Assembly: GCF_004118375.1 (NCBI RefSeq)
Contig: NZ_SDHX01000001.1
Location: 2,173,693 to 2,237,692 of the forward strand
Length of the DNA stretch: 64,000 bases
Direction of reading: 5' to 3'
From: Oleiharenicola lentus
GTDB taxonomy: Bacteria > Verrucomicrobiota > Verrucomicrobiia > Opitutales > Opitutaceae
Position 1 is the stretch's first letter. Each line of letters opens with the position of its first letter. The notes under the pieces are model-generated. The model worked only from the letters and a program-made list of their open reading frames with translations, did no database searches and was not told the origin of the DNA. Of the stretch, positions 44,397 through 55,463 are shown in pieces. Both the position numbers and the translations under genes were made by a program.

Positions 44397-46412
44397 ATGT
44401 CCGATAACGAAAACAACAAGAAGCGCCGCCCCCTCAAAAGCATCCCGCCGGACGGCTTCCCCCTCAAGACCGGCCTGATCTGGGTGCTGATCATCGGTGC
44501 GATTGTCGCCCTTTTCCTGCTGAACCCCGCGAAGTCTCCGCAACCGGCCGTGCTGAATGTGCAGGAAGTCCTGGAACTGGCCGAGCAGGGCAAGATCGCC
44601 AAGGGCAACATCCGCAGCGACTCGACGGGGGGCAAAGACTGGCATGTGATGTCCGGTGAAACCACCGAGCCCATCCTCCGCAACGCCGCGGGTTTGGAGA
44701 CCAAGGCCTTCACGATGTCGGACCGTGTGACCGACAGCAGCTACGAAAAGCTCCAGAAGACCAAGGTGATCGTGGCCAAGCCCGCCACCACCGCCATGAC
44801 CCAGCTGCTCTACAACATCCTGCCCTTCATCCTGGTCATCGGTCTGCTTTATTTCCTCTTCGTCCGGCAGCTCAAGAGCGCCGGCAAGGGTGCGCTCAGC
44901 TTTGGCAAGAGCCGCGCCAAGATGCTCACCCGGGACAAGGACCGCATCACCTTCGCCGATGTCGCCGGTTGCGACGAGGCCAAGGAAGAGGTCGGCGAGG
45001 TCGTCGAGTTCCTCAAGGATCCGAAGAAATTTCAGAAGATCGGCGGCCGCATTCCGAAGGGCATCCTCATGGTCGGTCCCCCGGGCACCGGCAAGACGCT
45101 CCTCGCCAAGGCCATCGCCGGCGAGGCCGACGTGCCGTTCTTCTCGATCAGCGGTTCCGACTTCGTCGAGATGTTTGTCGGCGTCGGAGCGAGCCGCGTC
45201 CGCGACATGTTCGAGCAGGGGCGCAAGAACGCGCCCTGCCTGATCTTCATCGATGAAATCGATGCCGTCGGCCGGCAGCGCGGCGCTGGTCTCGGCGGTG
45301 GCAACGACGAACGCGAGCAGACGCTCAATTCGCTCCTCGTTGAGATGGACGGTTTCGACACCCAGGAGGGCGTCATCATCATCGCCGCCACCAACCGTCC
45401 CGACGTGCTCGACAGCGCATTGCTGCGTCCGGGCCGGTTTGACCGCCAGGTCACCATCGACCTGCCCGACATTGTGGGGCGGGAACAGATTCTCCGGGTC
45501 CATGCGCGCAAGATTGCCCTGTCCGACAATGTTGAACTCGCGGTGATCGCGCGCGGCACGCCCGGCCTGTCCGGTGCCGAACTCGCCAACCTGCTCAATG
45601 AAGCCGCGCTGCTGGCGGCCCGCCGTAACAAGAAGAAGGTGGACATGTCCGACATCGACGAGGCGCGGGACAAGATTCTCTGGGGCCGCGAGCGCCGTCG
45701 CGTCATGGATGACAAGGAGAAGCAGGCGCTGGCCTGGCACGAGGCCGGCCATGCCATCGTGGGCGCGGTTCTCGACGACGGCACGGTACCCGTCCACAAG
45801 GTCACGATCATTCCCCGTGGCCAGAGCCTCGGCAGCACCACCTACATTCCGACCAAGGATATTTTGGGTCGAACCAAGAAACAGTATCTGGATCGCATCT
45901 GCACGGCCATGGCCGGCCGCATCGCGGAAGAGTTTGTCACCGGCGACATCAGTGACGGCGCGTCGGGCGACATCAAGCAGGCGACGAAGATCGCCCGCAT
46001 GATGGTGTGCGACCTGGGCATGAGCGAGTTGGGTCCGATCTCGATGGGCGACAACCAGGACACGGTGTTTCTCGGCCGCGACATCACCCGCTCCCAGCAT
46101 ATCAGCGAGGAAACCGCGCGTCGCGTCGATGCGGCGGTCACCGAAATCATCACGGGACAATACAAACGGGCCTCTGAGATCCTGACCGGCCACCGCGCGG
46201 CGCTCGACAAGGTTGCCGCGGCGCTGCTCGAGCACGAAACCATCGAAGGCGTTCATGTAACCGAGATCATCAAGCATGGTGAAATCAAGTCGCCCGTCGT
46301 TGCCGTGAAGCCACCCAAGTTGCCGCCCGCCGATTCGGCCAAACCGGCCGGCAAGTCCACGTCGGAGGCCTCCGATGGTCCGGCCGGCGCGCCGGCTCCC
46401 AGCCCGGCCTAA
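44397..46412 (+). CDS. ftsH: ATP-dependent zinc metalloprotease FtsH
   Basis: Membrane-anchored AAA+ protease that degrades misassembled membrane and some cytoplasmic proteins. The 671-residue product has two membrane segments (about 24-42 and 140-157). The Walker A loop GPPGTGKT begins at residue 227, and [13 protein letters not shown] is Walker B. The second region of homology ends RPGRFDRQV. The zinc site is HEAGH at residues 448-452. The tail is Pro/Ala-rich. It follows tilS, an arrangement known from other bacteria, and is followed by a terminator. Confidence 0.98.
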   Translation: MSDNENNKKRRPLKSIPPDGFPLKTGLIWVLIIGAIVALFLLNPAKSPQPAVLNVQEVLELAEQGKIAKGNIRSDSTGGKDWHVMSGETTEPILRNAAGLETKAFTMSDRVTDSSYEKLQKTKVIVAKPATTAMTQLLYNILPFILVIGLLYFLFVRQLKSAGKGALSFGKSRAKMLTRDKDRITFADVAGCDEAKEEVGEVVEFLKDPKKFQKIGGRIPKGILMVGPPGTGKTLLAKAIAGEADVPFFSISGSDFVEMFVGVGASRVRDMFEQGRKNAPCLIFIDEIDAVGRQRGAGLGGGNDEREQTLNSLLVEMDGFDTQEGVIIIAATNRPDVLDSALLRPGRFDRQVTIDLPDIVGREQILRVHARKIALSDNVELAVIARGTPGLSGAELANLLNEAALLAARRNKKKVDMSDIDEARDKILWGRERRRVMDDKEKQALAWHEAGHAIVGAVLDDGTVPVHKVTIIPRGQSLGSTTYIPTKDILGRTKKQYLDRICTAMAGRIAEEFVTGDISDGASGDIKQATKIARMMVCDLGMSELGPISMGDNQDTVFLGRDITRSQHISEETARRVDAAVTEIITGQYKRASEILTGHRAALDKVAAALLEHETIEGVHVTEIIKHGEIKSPVVAVKPPKLPPADSAKPAGKSTSEASDGPAGAPAPSPA

Positions 46413-46441
46413 CTTTAAATCTCCTTGGTTTTTCCCGAGAG

Positions 46442-46470
46442 GCCGGCACCATGCCGGCTTCTTTTTATTT
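46442..46470 (+). terminator. rho-independent terminator after ftsH
   Basis: A 7-bp stem GCCGGCA/TGCCGGC with a 3-nt loop (46442-46458) is followed by TTCTTTTTATTT, which runs right up to the UDP-glucose dehydrogenase start codon at 46471. Confidence 0.85.
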
Positions 46471-47838
46471 ATGAACATCTGCTGCATCGGCGCCGGTTAT
46501 GTAGGTGGCCCCACCATGGCCATGATCGCCCTCAAGTGTCCCGATATCACCGTGACGGTGGTGGACATGAACGCCGGCCGCATCGCGGCCTGGAACAGCG
46601 ACAAGCTGCCGATCTTCGAGCCGGGGCTGGATGACGTCGTGAAACAGGCTCGCGGCCGCAACCTGTTCTTCTCCACCGACGTGGCCGGTCAGATCAAGAA
46701 ATCAGACATCATCTTCGTGGCCGTAAACACACCCACCAAGACCTACGGTGTCGGTGCCGGCCGGGCCGCTGATCTGCGTTACATCGAGTCGGTCGCCCGC
46801 ACCATCGCCGAGCACGCCGAAAGCGGGAAGATCATCGTCGAGAAGTCCACCATACCGGTGAAGACCGCCGATGCGATCAAGGCGATCGTCGCCTCCAATT
46901 CGAAGGGCCATAAGTTCGAGGTGCTTTCCAACCCTGAGTTCCTCGCCGAGGGCACTGCGATCCAGGATCTCACGGCGCCCGACCGCGTGCTCATCGGCGG
47001 TGAACGCACTCCCGGCGGGGAGAAGGCCATCGAGGCCCTCGCCAGTGTCTATGCCCGCTGGGTTCCGCGCGATCGCATCATCACGACCAACCTGTGGTCG
47101 TCCGAGCTCTCCAAGCTCGTGGCCAACGCCTTTCTCGCGCAGCGCATCTCCTCGATCAACTCGATCTCCGCCCTTTGCGATGCGACCGGTGCCGACGTGG
47201 ACGAAGTGGCCAACGCCATCGGCAAGGACAGCCGCATCGGCCCGAAATTCCTCAAGGCGTCCGTCGGCTTCGGCGGTTCTTGTTTTCAGAAGGACATTCT
47301 CAACCTGACCTATCTCTGCGAGAGTTTCGGCCTGCCCGAGGTCGCCGCTTACTGGAACAGCGTCGTCGGCCTCAACGACTGGCAGAAGAGCCGCTTTGCC
47401 GCCCGCATCGTCAAGGCGCTCTTCAACACCGTCGCTGACAAAAAAATCGCCGTGCTGGGCTTTGCCTTCAAGAAGGACACCAACGACACGCGCGAATCCG
47501 CCGCGATCAACGTCTGCCGCGACCTGCTTTCCGAGCACGCGAAAGTGTGCGTCTATGACCCCAAGGTCCCGGCCGACGAGATCAAGGTGGATGTGCTGGG
47601 CAAGGGGGTGGAGAACGCGCGCCTCTCCATCGCCAAGGACGCCTACGAGGCCTGCGCCGGTGCGCACGCCATCGCGATCGTGACCGAGTGGGACGAGTTC
47701 AAGACCCTCGACTACGCGAAGATCTACGCCGGGATGCCCAAGCCGGCCTTCCTCTTCGACGGTCGCAACATCGTGAATCTTGCGGCCCTTCGCCAGATCG
47801 GCTTCACCGCCTCCGGCATCGGCAAGCCGGCGGTTTGA
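46471..47838 (+). CDS. ugd: UDP-glucose 6-dehydrogenase (UDP-glucose/GDP-mannose dehydrogenase family)
   Basis: Oxidises UDP-glucose twice with NAD+ to UDP-glucuronate, a precursor of surface polysaccharides. The 455-residue product opens with the Rossmann motif [12 protein letters not shown] and has [22 protein letters not shown] and the catalytic Cys271 in [10 protein letters not shown]. The C-terminal domain has [16 protein letters not shown]. Substrate choice between UDP-glucose and related sugars is by family inference. The ATG follows a terminator T-run with no Shine-Dalgarno visible, so a start further in cannot be excluded. Confidence 0.93.
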   Translation: MNICCIGAGYVGGPTMAMIALKCPDITVTVVDMNAGRIAAWNSDKLPIFEPGLDDVVKQARGRNLFFSTDVAGQIKKSDIIFVAVNTPTKTYGVGAGRAADLRYIESVARTIAEHAESGKIIVEKSTIPVKTADAIKAIVASNSKGHKFEVLSNPEFLAEGTAIQDLTAPDRVLIGGERTPGGEKAIEALASVYARWVPRDRIITTNLWSSELSKLVANAFLAQRISSINSISALCDATGADVDEVANAIGKDSRIGPKFLKASVGFGGSCFQKDILNLTYLCESFGLPEVAAYWNSVVGLNDWQKSRFAARIVKALFNTVADKKIAVLGFAFKKDTNDTRESAAINVCRDLLSEHAKVCVYDPKVPADEIKVDVLGKGVENARLSIAKDAYEACAGAHAIAIVTEWDEFKTLDYAKIYAGMPKPAFLFDGRNIVNLAALRQIGFTASGIGKPAV

Positions 47839-47843
47839 GTGAC

Positions 47844-47927
47844 GTAGCCGCGTCGGATCCCGCGTCTGCGGGGGACAGCGTGGTCAGTTTGCGGCCACGC
47901 ATTCGCCCAGAGCTCTAGTGCGGCTAC
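47844..47927. repeat. palindromic element between ugd and alr
   Basis: The ends GTAGCCG (47844-47850) and CGGCTAC (47921-47927) are complementary. Two inner hairpins are visible: CCCGC-gtct-GCGGG (47859-47872) and GCGTGG/CCACGC with an 11-nt loop (47878-47900). It lies between convergent genes and may also end transcription. Confidence 0.6.
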
Positions 47928-47936
47928 AATCATCCC

Positions 47937-49079
47937 TCACACTCCGCTCGCGTTGCGGTAATGCCGCGGCACGCGCTTGGTGACCGAGCACAGCGTTTCC
48001 CATGCGATCGTGTCGGCCCAGTTGCTGAACTCCTGAATGGAGATTTCGACGCCGCCCTGACGGCCCACCAATACGACCGAGTCGCCGCAGCGCACTTCGC
48101 CAGGCACGTCGGTGATATCCACGATCGTCTGGTCCATCGTCACGCGTCCGAGGGCGGGGCAGCGCCGGCCGTTGATGAGCACCTGGGCGCGACCGCTGCT
48201 GGAACGGGCAATGCCGTCGCCGTAGCCGGCCGTCAGCACGGCGACGCGGGAGTCGCGCTTAAGTTGTGAGGTGCGGCCGTAGCTCACACTCGTGCCGGCG
48301 GGAAGTTCTTTCACCAGGCCGACCCGAGTATGGAAACTGAACACCGGCTCAGCATGAACTCGCGCCAGCATCGAGTGCGGGTGGGGCAGGATGCCGAACT
48401 GGAGGAGACCGACCCGCACGGCGTTGAAGACGCCATCTCCGGGCGTGGTTTCAAGGCCGGCGCTGTTGTCGGCGTGGATCAGCAGGCCGGTCGGGTCCAT
48501 GCCTTCCAACGCCCGCAGGAAAATTTGCCGCTGCTCCGCGGTGAACGCCGGGTCCTCGTCAGCGCTGGAGAAATGCGTGAACACACCCGCCAGTCGCAAA
48601 CCCGGCGCGGCGCGGATCGCGTCGTAAAGCGCCCGGGCCCCCGTGTGCCAAACGCCCAGCCGCCCCATGCCGGTATCGATTTTCAGGTGCACGGTGATGG
48701 GCTGGCCGGCGGCGCGGCCCACGGCGTCAAAACGCCGGATCTCTTCAGCCGAGGAAACGGTGGCGGCGAGATCATAGTCGGCGAGGTAGCGATCTTCGTC
48801 GGGCAGAACCGGACTGAGCAGCAGCACGGGCCAGTCGGTGCTGAGTTCGCGGATGGTCATGGCCTCGGCGATGTTGGCCACGGCGAAAAGATCAGCCCCC
48901 GCGTGCATCAGGCGCGCGGCCACCTGCGGCAGGCCGTGACCGTAGGCGTCGGCCTTCACCACGGCCACAAATTTGATGCGCGGTGGCAGCGTGGCGCGGA
49001 TGAGCTTCAGGTTGCGCTCCAGCGCGGCGAGGTCGATCTCGACCCAGCAACGGCGCGGCAGTTGGGCGGAAATGCTCAT
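47937..49079 (-). CDS. alr: alanine racemase
   Basis: PLP enzyme that interconverts L- and D-alanine for peptidoglycan. The 380-residue product carries the PLP lysine Lys42 in VVKADAYGHG and the opposite catalytic tyrosine at about residue 267 in VSYGRTS. HLKIDTGMGRLGV and RVGLLQFGI fit the family too. ATG 49079 overlaps the tsaB stop in ATGA (49076-49079); the frame upstream only shadows tsaB. Fusion-free and of usual length. Confidence 0.96.
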   Translation of the reverse strand: MSISAQLPRRCWVEIDLAALERNLKLIRATLPPRIKFVAVVKADAYGHGLPQVAARLMHAGADLFAVANIAEAMTIRELSTDWPVLLLSPVLPDEDRYLADYDLAATVSSAEEIRRFDAVGRAAGQPITVHLKIDTGMGRLGVWHTGARALYDAIRAAPGLRLAGVFTHFSSADEDPAFTAEQRQIFLRALEGMDPTGLLIHADNSAGLETTPGDGVFNAVRVGLLQFGILPHPHSMLARVHAEPVFSFHTRVGLVKELPAGTSVSYGRTSQLKRDSRVAVLTAGYGDGIARSSSGRAQVLINGRRCPALGRVTMDQTIVDITDVPGEVRCGDSVVLVGRQGGVEISIQEFSNWADTIAWETLCSVTKRVPRHYRNASGV

Positions 49080-49759
49080 GTGCGGGCGGCGAGGGTGGCG
49101 GCGCTGTGCGGTTGCGCGGTCCACTTCTTGTAGTCGGGCGCCTCGTGTTGCAGGGCGTCGGGTGTTTCGATGGGACGAAACAGATCGGCGTCGCCTGAGG
49201 CCGTCGTCAGTGCCGCGAGATCGTAATCGCACGAACCGAGCTGGGCGGGTGGCTTGGACCACACGCGGAAACCGGCCGGCATCAGGAGTTCGCCGGCCGG
49301 GAGTTCATGGGTGGGGAGGCGTGCTGCGGTTCCCAGCCGGCCATCGGCCGCCACGGGCTGCACATGCCAGCTTTCGCGCCGGGCGTCGGCGATGACCGCG
49401 AGGCGGCGGGGGGCGCGGCGCCACTCGGCGCAGCCGGCGAGCGCCAGGCTCTGATAGGCGAACACCGGGCGCGGCTTGAGCACCAGCCAGGTGCGCAGGG
49501 CCATGGCGATGGTGCGGGTGCCGAGCATCGAGCCCGGGCCTTCGCAATAGGCAAAGGCTGCGATATCGCCGAGACTGGCGCCGGCCCTTGCCAGGACTGT
49601 TTCTGTGCCGCGGAACAGCCCGCGTCCGGCCTCGTCGGCGGTGTGCTCCCAGAGCGGGGATTGCCCGGTCCGCAGCAGCCCGATCTGCACCCGCTGCGAC
49701 GCCGCGTCGAACACGAGGATACTCCCGTGGGCGGCAAGGAGTTGGGCGAGGCAGGACAT
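49076..49759 (-). CDS. tsaB: tRNA threonylcarbamoyladenosine biosynthesis protein TsaB
   Basis: TsaB is a TsaD-like protein that pairs with TsaD in making t6A-modified tRNA. The 227-residue product begins with the actin-like fold (SILVFDAASQRVQIGLLR) and carries CEGPGSMLGTRTIAMAL, the family equivalent of GPGSFTGLRIG. It lacks the TsaD metal site. The start ATG 49759 was chosen to match family length; an upstream start at 49828 exists. The gene precedes alr with a 4-bp overlap. Confidence 0.85.
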   Translation of the reverse strand: MSCLAQLLAAHGSILVFDAASQRVQIGLLRTGQSPLWEHTADEAGRGLFRGTETVLARAGASLGDIAAFAYCEGPGSMLGTRTIAMALRTWLVLKPRPVFAYQSLALAGCAEWRRAPRRLAVIADARRESWHVQPVAADGRLGTAARLPTHELPAGELLMPAGFRVWSKPPAQLGSCDYDLAALTTASGDADLFRPIETPDALQHEAPDYKKWTAQPHSAATLAART

Positions 49760-49857
49760 GGGGGCAGCTTGGGTGGGGGGCGGACGAAAATCAAAGGCGG
49801 ATTGCGCCTGATGCGAGCCAGACGGCAAAAAGCCCTCAAATTAGGACGCCACCGTGT

Positions 49858-49910
49858 CGAAAGAGGCCTTGACCGGGTCAGGCGGGGCTAGTTACTTCGG
49901 CCTCTTTTCG
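49858..49910 (+). promoter_or_regulatory. leader hairpin upstream of tig
   Basis: The arms CGAAAGAGGCC (49858-49868) and GGCCTCTTTTCG (49899-49910) form an 11-bp stem with one bulge, leaving a 30-nt loop that has its own small TTGACC/GGTCAG dyad. It lies 28 bp before the GTG start of tig on the same strand, so it may act as an attenuator or a folded leader. A role as terminator for minus-strand RNA is less likely, since no minus-strand gene ends nearby. Confidence 0.4.
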
Positions 49911-49938
49911 CTGAAGAAACCTCCCTGAATTTTACACC

Positions 49939-51261
49939 GTGAACGTTCAAATCACCGACATCAACGAGACCCGCAAAACGCTGACCGTCACCCTCGACAA
50001 GGGTGAGGTGCAAGGCGAATACACCAGCCTGCTCGGCGAATATACCCGCCAAGTCAGCCTGCCCGGCTTCCGCCCCGGCAAGGCCCCGGCCGCCATGGTT
50101 GCCAAGCGCTTCGGCAAGGAGTTGAAGGACGAGTTCAAGAACAAGGTCATCGGCAAAGCCTACCGCGAGGGCTTGGAGCAGTCGAAACTCGAGGTGCTTT
50201 CGCTGGTCGATGTCGAGGAGGGCCAGATCGAGCCCGAGCTTTCCGCCGCCATCAAGCTGACCGTGGACATCCGCCCGGAATTCCAGCTGCCCGAATACAC
50301 CGGCATCGAGACGCAGATCGAATCCACCGAGCCCACCGACGCCGAGGTCGACGCCGTGATCGAGGGACTCCGCGGCGAACGCGCCGACTTCAAGGTTGCC
50401 GAGCGTCCTGCCGCCAAGGGCGACTACGTCCGCTTCGGTTACACCGGCACGCTCGACGGCAAGCCGCTCGATGAGGTCGTCGGCGATAAGAAAATCTACG
50501 CCGCCGCTCCCCAGACTTGGGAAGAGGTCGAGGGCGCCAACGAGGGGCTGTTGCCCGGTGTCGCCAAGCAGATCTCGGGCCTCAAGGCCGGCGACAAGAA
50601 GAGCATCGACGTGGCCTTCCCGGCCGAGTTCTCCGCCGTGCCCGCGCTGGCCGGCAAGACCGTCGCCTACGCGATCGAGGTGCAGGAAATCCGCGAGCGC
50701 GTGCTCGCTCCGCTCGACGAGGCATTCTTCAAGTCCCACCAGGTTGAGAACCTCGACGGTCTCAAGGCCCAGGTACGCGGCAACCTGACTGCGCGCAAGG
50801 ACTACGCCAACCGCGGCGCCCAGCGCCGCCAGATCACCGAGGCGCTCGCCGCCAAGGCGAACTTCCCCGTGCCGGACAGCCTCGTGGCCTCCGAGCGCGA
50901 CGCGCTGCTCCGCCAGTTCATCGAGGAGAACCTCCGCAACGGCATCCCGCAGGAGAAGATCGAGGAGAACAAGAAGGAACTCTTCGAGAACGCCTCCAAG
51001 GCCGCCTCCACCCGCGTGAAGATCCAGCTCATCCTCGCGAAGATCGCCGAGGCCGAGAAGATCCAGGTGGACGAAAAGGACTTCAACAACTGGATCATGC
51101 GCGAGGCCATGCGCAGCGGCCAGCGTCCCGACAAGCTCGTGAAGGACCTCGGCAAGGATCGCGACCAGGTTCGCGCCGTGCAGCAGCAGCTCACGTTCGA
51201 CAAGGCCCTTGATTTCCTCGTCTCCAAGGCTAACGTCAAGACGGTCACCAACAAAGCATGA
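49939..51261 (+). CDS. tig: trigger factor, ribosome-bound chaperone and peptidyl-prolyl isomerase
   Basis: Trigger factor sits at the ribosomal exit tunnel and shields nascent chains. The 440-residue product starts at GTG 49939. It has the ribosome-binding signature GFRPGKAP at residues 45-52, an FKBP-type isomerase domain in the middle ([31 protein letters not shown]), and a helical C-terminal chaperone domain (residues 250-440). The start and the 4-bp overlap with clpP support the start choice. It heads a tig-clpP-clpX run. Confidence 0.96.
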   Translation: MNVQITDINETRKTLTVTLDKGEVQGEYTSLLGEYTRQVSLPGFRPGKAPAAMVAKRFGKELKDEFKNKVIGKAYREGLEQSKLEVLSLVDVEEGQIEPELSAAIKLTVDIRPEFQLPEYTGIETQIESTEPTDAEVDAVIEGLRGERADFKVAERPAAKGDYVRFGYTGTLDGKPLDEVVGDKKIYAAAPQTWEEVEGANEGLLPGVAKQISGLKAGDKKSIDVAFPAEFSAVPALAGKTVAYAIEVQEIRERVLAPLDEAFFKSHQVENLDGLKAQVRGNLTARKDYANRGAQRRQITEALAAKANFPVPDSLVASERDALLRQFIEENLRNGIPQEKIEENKKELFENASKAASTRVKIQLILAKIAEAEKIQVDEKDFNNWIMREAMRSGQRPDKLVKDLGKDRDQVRAVQQQLTFDKALDFLVSKANVKTVTNKA

Positions 51262-51875
51262 GCTACTACGTACCCATCGTCCTTGAGAATACCGGCCGCG
51301 GCGAGCGGTCGATGGACATTTACAGCCGCCTCCTCAAGGACCGCATCATCTTCATCGGCACGCCCATTGACGACGGCGTGGCCAACGTGGTGATCGCGCA
51401 GATGCTGTTCCTCCAGATGGAGGACCCGAAGAAGGACATCCACGTTTACATCAACTCGCCCGGCGGCGTCGTGACCGGTGGCATGGCCATCTACGACACG
51501 ATGAATTTCCTCCAGTGCGACATTGTCACCTACTGCGTGGGCATGGCTGCCAGCATGAGCACCGTGCTCCTCGCCGCCGGCACCAAGGGCAAGCGCTTCG
51601 CGCTCCCGAACAGCCGCGTGATGATCCACCAGCCCTCGGGCGGCGCGGGCGGCCAAGCGGCCGACATTGCCATCCAGGCCCGGGAAATCATCCGCTGGCG
51701 CCAGACCCTCAACAACGTCATCGCCAAGCACACCGGCAAGACCCCGGAGCAGGTGGAGAAGGATTCGGACCGCGACTACTACATGAGCGCCGAGGAGGCC
51801 AAGGCCTACGGCATTGTGGACCACGTCGTCACCTCCACGCGCGACGCGCAGCAAATCTCCCAAAGCGCAGCCTGA
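51258..51875 (+). CDS. clpP: ATP-dependent Clp protease proteolytic subunit
   Basis: ClpP forms the tetradecameric proteolytic chamber used by ClpX or ClpA. The 205-residue product has the catalytic triad Ser99 (GMAASMS), His124 ([12 protein letters not shown]) and Asp173 ([12 protein letters not shown]). The ATG overlaps the tig stop in ATGA and clpX follows after 75 bp, as in many bacteria. Confidence 0.97.
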   Translation: MSYYVPIVLENTGRGERSMDIYSRLLKDRIIFIGTPIDDGVANVVIAQMLFLQMEDPKKDIHVYINSPGGVVTGGMAIYDTMNFLQCDIVTYCVGMAASMSTVLLAAGTKGKRFALPNSRVMIHQPSGGAGGQAADIAIQAREIIRWRQTLNNVIAKHTGKTPEQVEKDSDRDYYMSAEEAKAYGIVDHVVTSTRDAQQISQSAA

Positions 51876-51950
51876 GTGCGCTTTGCCCCGCCGGAGCGTC
51901 CGACGGAAAATCCCTCGACTAACGCCGACTTGGGCCGATTATAACCCGCA

Positions 51951-53255
<1,305 letters not shown>

Positions 53256-53281
53256 GGCCGGCTATTGTGGGCAGAGATTGC

Positions 53282-53312
53282 AAGGTCCGCTGCGGCGGGC
53301 CTTTTGCTTTTG
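53282..53312 (+). terminator. rho-independent terminator after clpX
   Basis: A 9-bp stem AAGGTCCGC/GCGGGCCTT with one G-U pair and a 4-nt loop (53282-53303) is followed by TTGCTTTTGC. It separates the tig-clpP-clpX run from recF. Confidence 0.8.
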
Positions 53313-53361
53313 CACGCCCGGCTTGCCAGCGGCGTCTGCACGGACAAGCGTGCGCCGGCAC

Positions 53362-54438
53362 ATGCGTTTTGCCGCCGTCACCCTGCAGGACTTTCGCAAC
53401 CTGCCGCTCGCCGAGGTCGCTCTGGTCGGCCGGCGGACCTTCCTGCTCGGCAGCAATGCGCAGGGTAAGACCAACTTTCTTGAGGCGATGGGCTACGTGA
53501 CCGCGCTGCGCTCGTTTCGCGCGGCGGAGACCCGGGCGTTGATCGGAGTGGGGCGTCCGCAGGCCGGCATGGCTTTCGGGATCGAGCACGAGACTTTCGG
53601 CGCCAGCCGCGTGACCATCACCCTCCGGCCCGACGGTCGCGAGGTCATGTGGGAGCAAGGGAAGGTGACCCGCCTCGGTGATTTTCTGGGCCGGTTTCCG
53701 ACCGTGGTGTTCTCCTCGCAGGACAACCAGTTTCTGCGCGGCGCGCCGGCCCTGCGGCGACGCTGGCTCGACCTTACTCTGGCCGCCATGGATCCGGCCT
53801 ACCTGATCGCGCTGCAGAGCTGCACACGCGCGCTGGCTGAGCGCAACCTCCTCCTCAAGCAAGGCGGACGCGACACCGGCGCGATCGAGGCTTTCGAGCA
53901 CGAACTCGCCGCTCACGCCGTGACGCTCGTGGCCAAACGCGCCGCGGGGATCGCGGAACTGGGCGAGGCGTTTCGCGCGGCCCATGCTCGGCTGGTGCCG
54001 GATTCGGAAACCGCCGGCTTGATTTACGCCCCCGACAGCGCCGCCGCCACGCGCGAGGCATTCGCCGCCTTGCTGGCGAAGAATCGCCCGCGCGACACGC
54101 TGCTGAAATCCACCGAACACGGCCCCCACCGTGACGACATCGAACTTTTGCTCAACGGTCGTCCTGCCCGCCAATTCGCTTCCGAAGGCCAGCAGCGTTG
54201 CCTCGTGATCGCGCTGCGCCTGGCGCAGGCGGCCTACTTCAAGGCCAAGGGCGGCGTCACGCCGGTGCTGCTCTGCGACGACGTGCTCGGCGAACTGGAC
54301 CCCATGCGTCGCGAACGCTTCTGGGCCTCGCTGGAGCACGACCCGCAGGTCGTGGCAACGGGCACGAGTCTGCCGGCGGATGCGGCGGGCTGGCAGGTGT
54401 TGAGGGTTGAAGGAGGAGCGGTGATGGCAGAGGTATGA
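53362..54438 (+). CDS. recF: DNA replication and repair protein RecF
   Basis: RecF is an SMC-like ATPase that loads RecA at gaps with RecO and RecR. The 358-residue product has the family Walker A GSNAQGKT at residues 30-37. It also has FRNL near the start, FSSQDNQFLRGAPALRRRWLD, HGPHRDDIEL, the signature ASEGQQRC and VLLCDDVLGELD (Walker B and D-loop). ATG 53362 gives the canonical N-terminus; upstream frame overlaps clpX. Its position after clpX rather than beside dnaA and dnaN is notable. Confidence 0.94.
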   Translation: MRFAAVTLQDFRNLPLAEVALVGRRTFLLGSNAQGKTNFLEAMGYVTALRSFRAAETRALIGVGRPQAGMAFGIEHETFGASRVTITLRPDGREVMWEQGKVTRLGDFLGRFPTVVFSSQDNQFLRGAPALRRRWLDLTLAAMDPAYLIALQSCTRALAERNLLLKQGGRDTGAIEAFEHELAAHAVTLVAKRAAGIAELGEAFRAAHARLVPDSETAGLIYAPDSAAATREAFAALLAKNRPRDTLLKSTEHGPHRDDIELLLNGRPARQFASEGQQRCLVIALRLAQAAYFKAKGGVTPVLLCDDVLGELDPMRRERFWASLEHDPQVVATGTSLPADAAGWQVLRVEGGAVMAEV

Positions 54439-54480
54439 AATAGGAATGAGGACGTCCAAACCACAGTCATCCACTCCAGC

Positions 54481-54568
54481 GTGTCATCCTGAGCGCAGCG
54501 AAGGATCCAGAGGAATTCGAACATGATGCACGCAATGACTGGATTCTTCGCGGCGCTCAGAATGACAC
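54481..54568. repeat. dispersed inverted repeat, TGTCAT-CCTGAGC family, copy 2
   Basis: The left arm GTGTCATCCTGAGCGCAGCG and the right arm CGCGGCGCTCAGAATGACAC pair as an imperfect palindrome of about 29 bp with a 30-nt centre. It is the second copy of the element at 19154-19248, in the same orientation, and fills the recF to TauE-like gap. Confidence 0.8.
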
Positions 54569-54577
54569 GAAACGGGA

Positions 54578-55327
54578 ATGCAATCCATGCACTTTGATCC
54601 TTGGCAATGGACGCTGCTGGCCGTGGCGGCGGTGTTCTTCGGGTTTTCCAAGACCGGTATTCCGGGAATCTCAATTCTGTCGGTCGGGATTCTTGCAAAC
54701 CTGATCCCGGCCAAGCAGGCGACCGGCGTGGTGCTGCCGATGCTGATCTTCGCCGATGTCTTTGCCTTCTTCGTCTATCGCAAGAATCTCGACTGGGGTC
54801 GCGTAGGCCGGCTGTTGCCGTGTGCGGTGGGCGGCGTGGTGCTGGGCTGGCTGGCTCTCGGGCGAATCGATGACCGGCAGACGGCCCGGCTGGTGGGCGG
54901 CATCCTTGTCCTGATGCTGGGGCTGCAACTTTGGCGCCGCTGGCGGAACCCCGACGAGGCCGCGGCGCACGCACCGGCGTGGTTCGGGCCGGTCATGGGG
55001 TTGTTTGCTGGTTTCACGACGATGATCGCCAATGCCGCCGGTCCAGTGATGACGCTCTACCTGCTCGCCATGCGCCTTGATAAGCTCGGCTTCCTGGGCA
55101 CGGGTGCGGCCTTTTTCCTCGTGATCAACTGGATCAAGGTGCCCTTCGCCGTGCAGCTGGGCATCATCAATGCCTCCAGCCTGTCGCTCAACCTCTGGCT
55201 CTTGCCGGCCGTGGCGCTCGGTGCGCTGTTGGGCCGCCCGGTCGTCGAGCGCGTCAACCAGCGCTGGTTTGAGAATCTCGCTCTCGGTTTCGCCGCCCTG
55301 GCCGCGCTGAAGCTGGTGTTTTTCTGA
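54578..55327 (+). CDS. TauE/SafE (TSUP) family membrane permease
   Basis: A 249-residue protein with about seven to eight membrane helices, typical of the TSUP family of probable anion or sulfonate exporters. The start TLLAVAAVFFGFSKTGIPGISIL and the repeat GLFAGFTTMIANAAGPVMTLYLL match family blocks. Substrate is unknown. A second in-frame ATG at 54587 would shorten it by three residues. It is preceded by a dispersed repeat. Confidence 0.88.
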   Translation: MQSMHFDPWQWTLLAVAAVFFGFSKTGIPGISILSVGILANLIPAKQATGVVLPMLIFADVFAFFVYRKNLDWGRVGRLLPCAVGGVVLGWLALGRIDDRQTARLVGGILVLMLGLQLWRRWRNPDEAAAHAPAWFGPVMGLFAGFTTMIANAAGPVMTLYLLAMRLDKLGFLGTGAAFFLVINWIKVPFAVQLGIINASSLSLNLWLLPAVALGALLGRPVVERVNQRWFENLALGFAALAALKLVFF

Positions 55328-55342
55328 GCGAGCGAATGGGCT

Positions 55343-55405
55343 GTTGTATTCCTGCAGGGGCGTCCCTTGGGACGACCTCATTCGCCGGAAACTGCGCCTT
55401 ACAAC
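55343..55405. repeat. palindromic element upstream of ruvC
   Basis: The ends GTTGTA (55343-55348) and TACAAC (55400-55405) are complementary, and an inner hairpin CGTCCC-tt-GGGACG lies at 55361-55374. At 55428-55452 there are three copies of TTTCGTG spaced 9 bp apart, a short tandem repeat often seen in GC-rich genomes. Confidence 0.5.
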
Positions 55406-55463
55406 CGATAGCCAATCCCGACTTCTCTTTCGTGCATTTCGTGTGTTTCGTGATGACACCCGC

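Noticed and set aside
44358-46487. Minus-strand frame opposite ftsH
   Set aside because: Antisense to ftsH; composition only, no motif.
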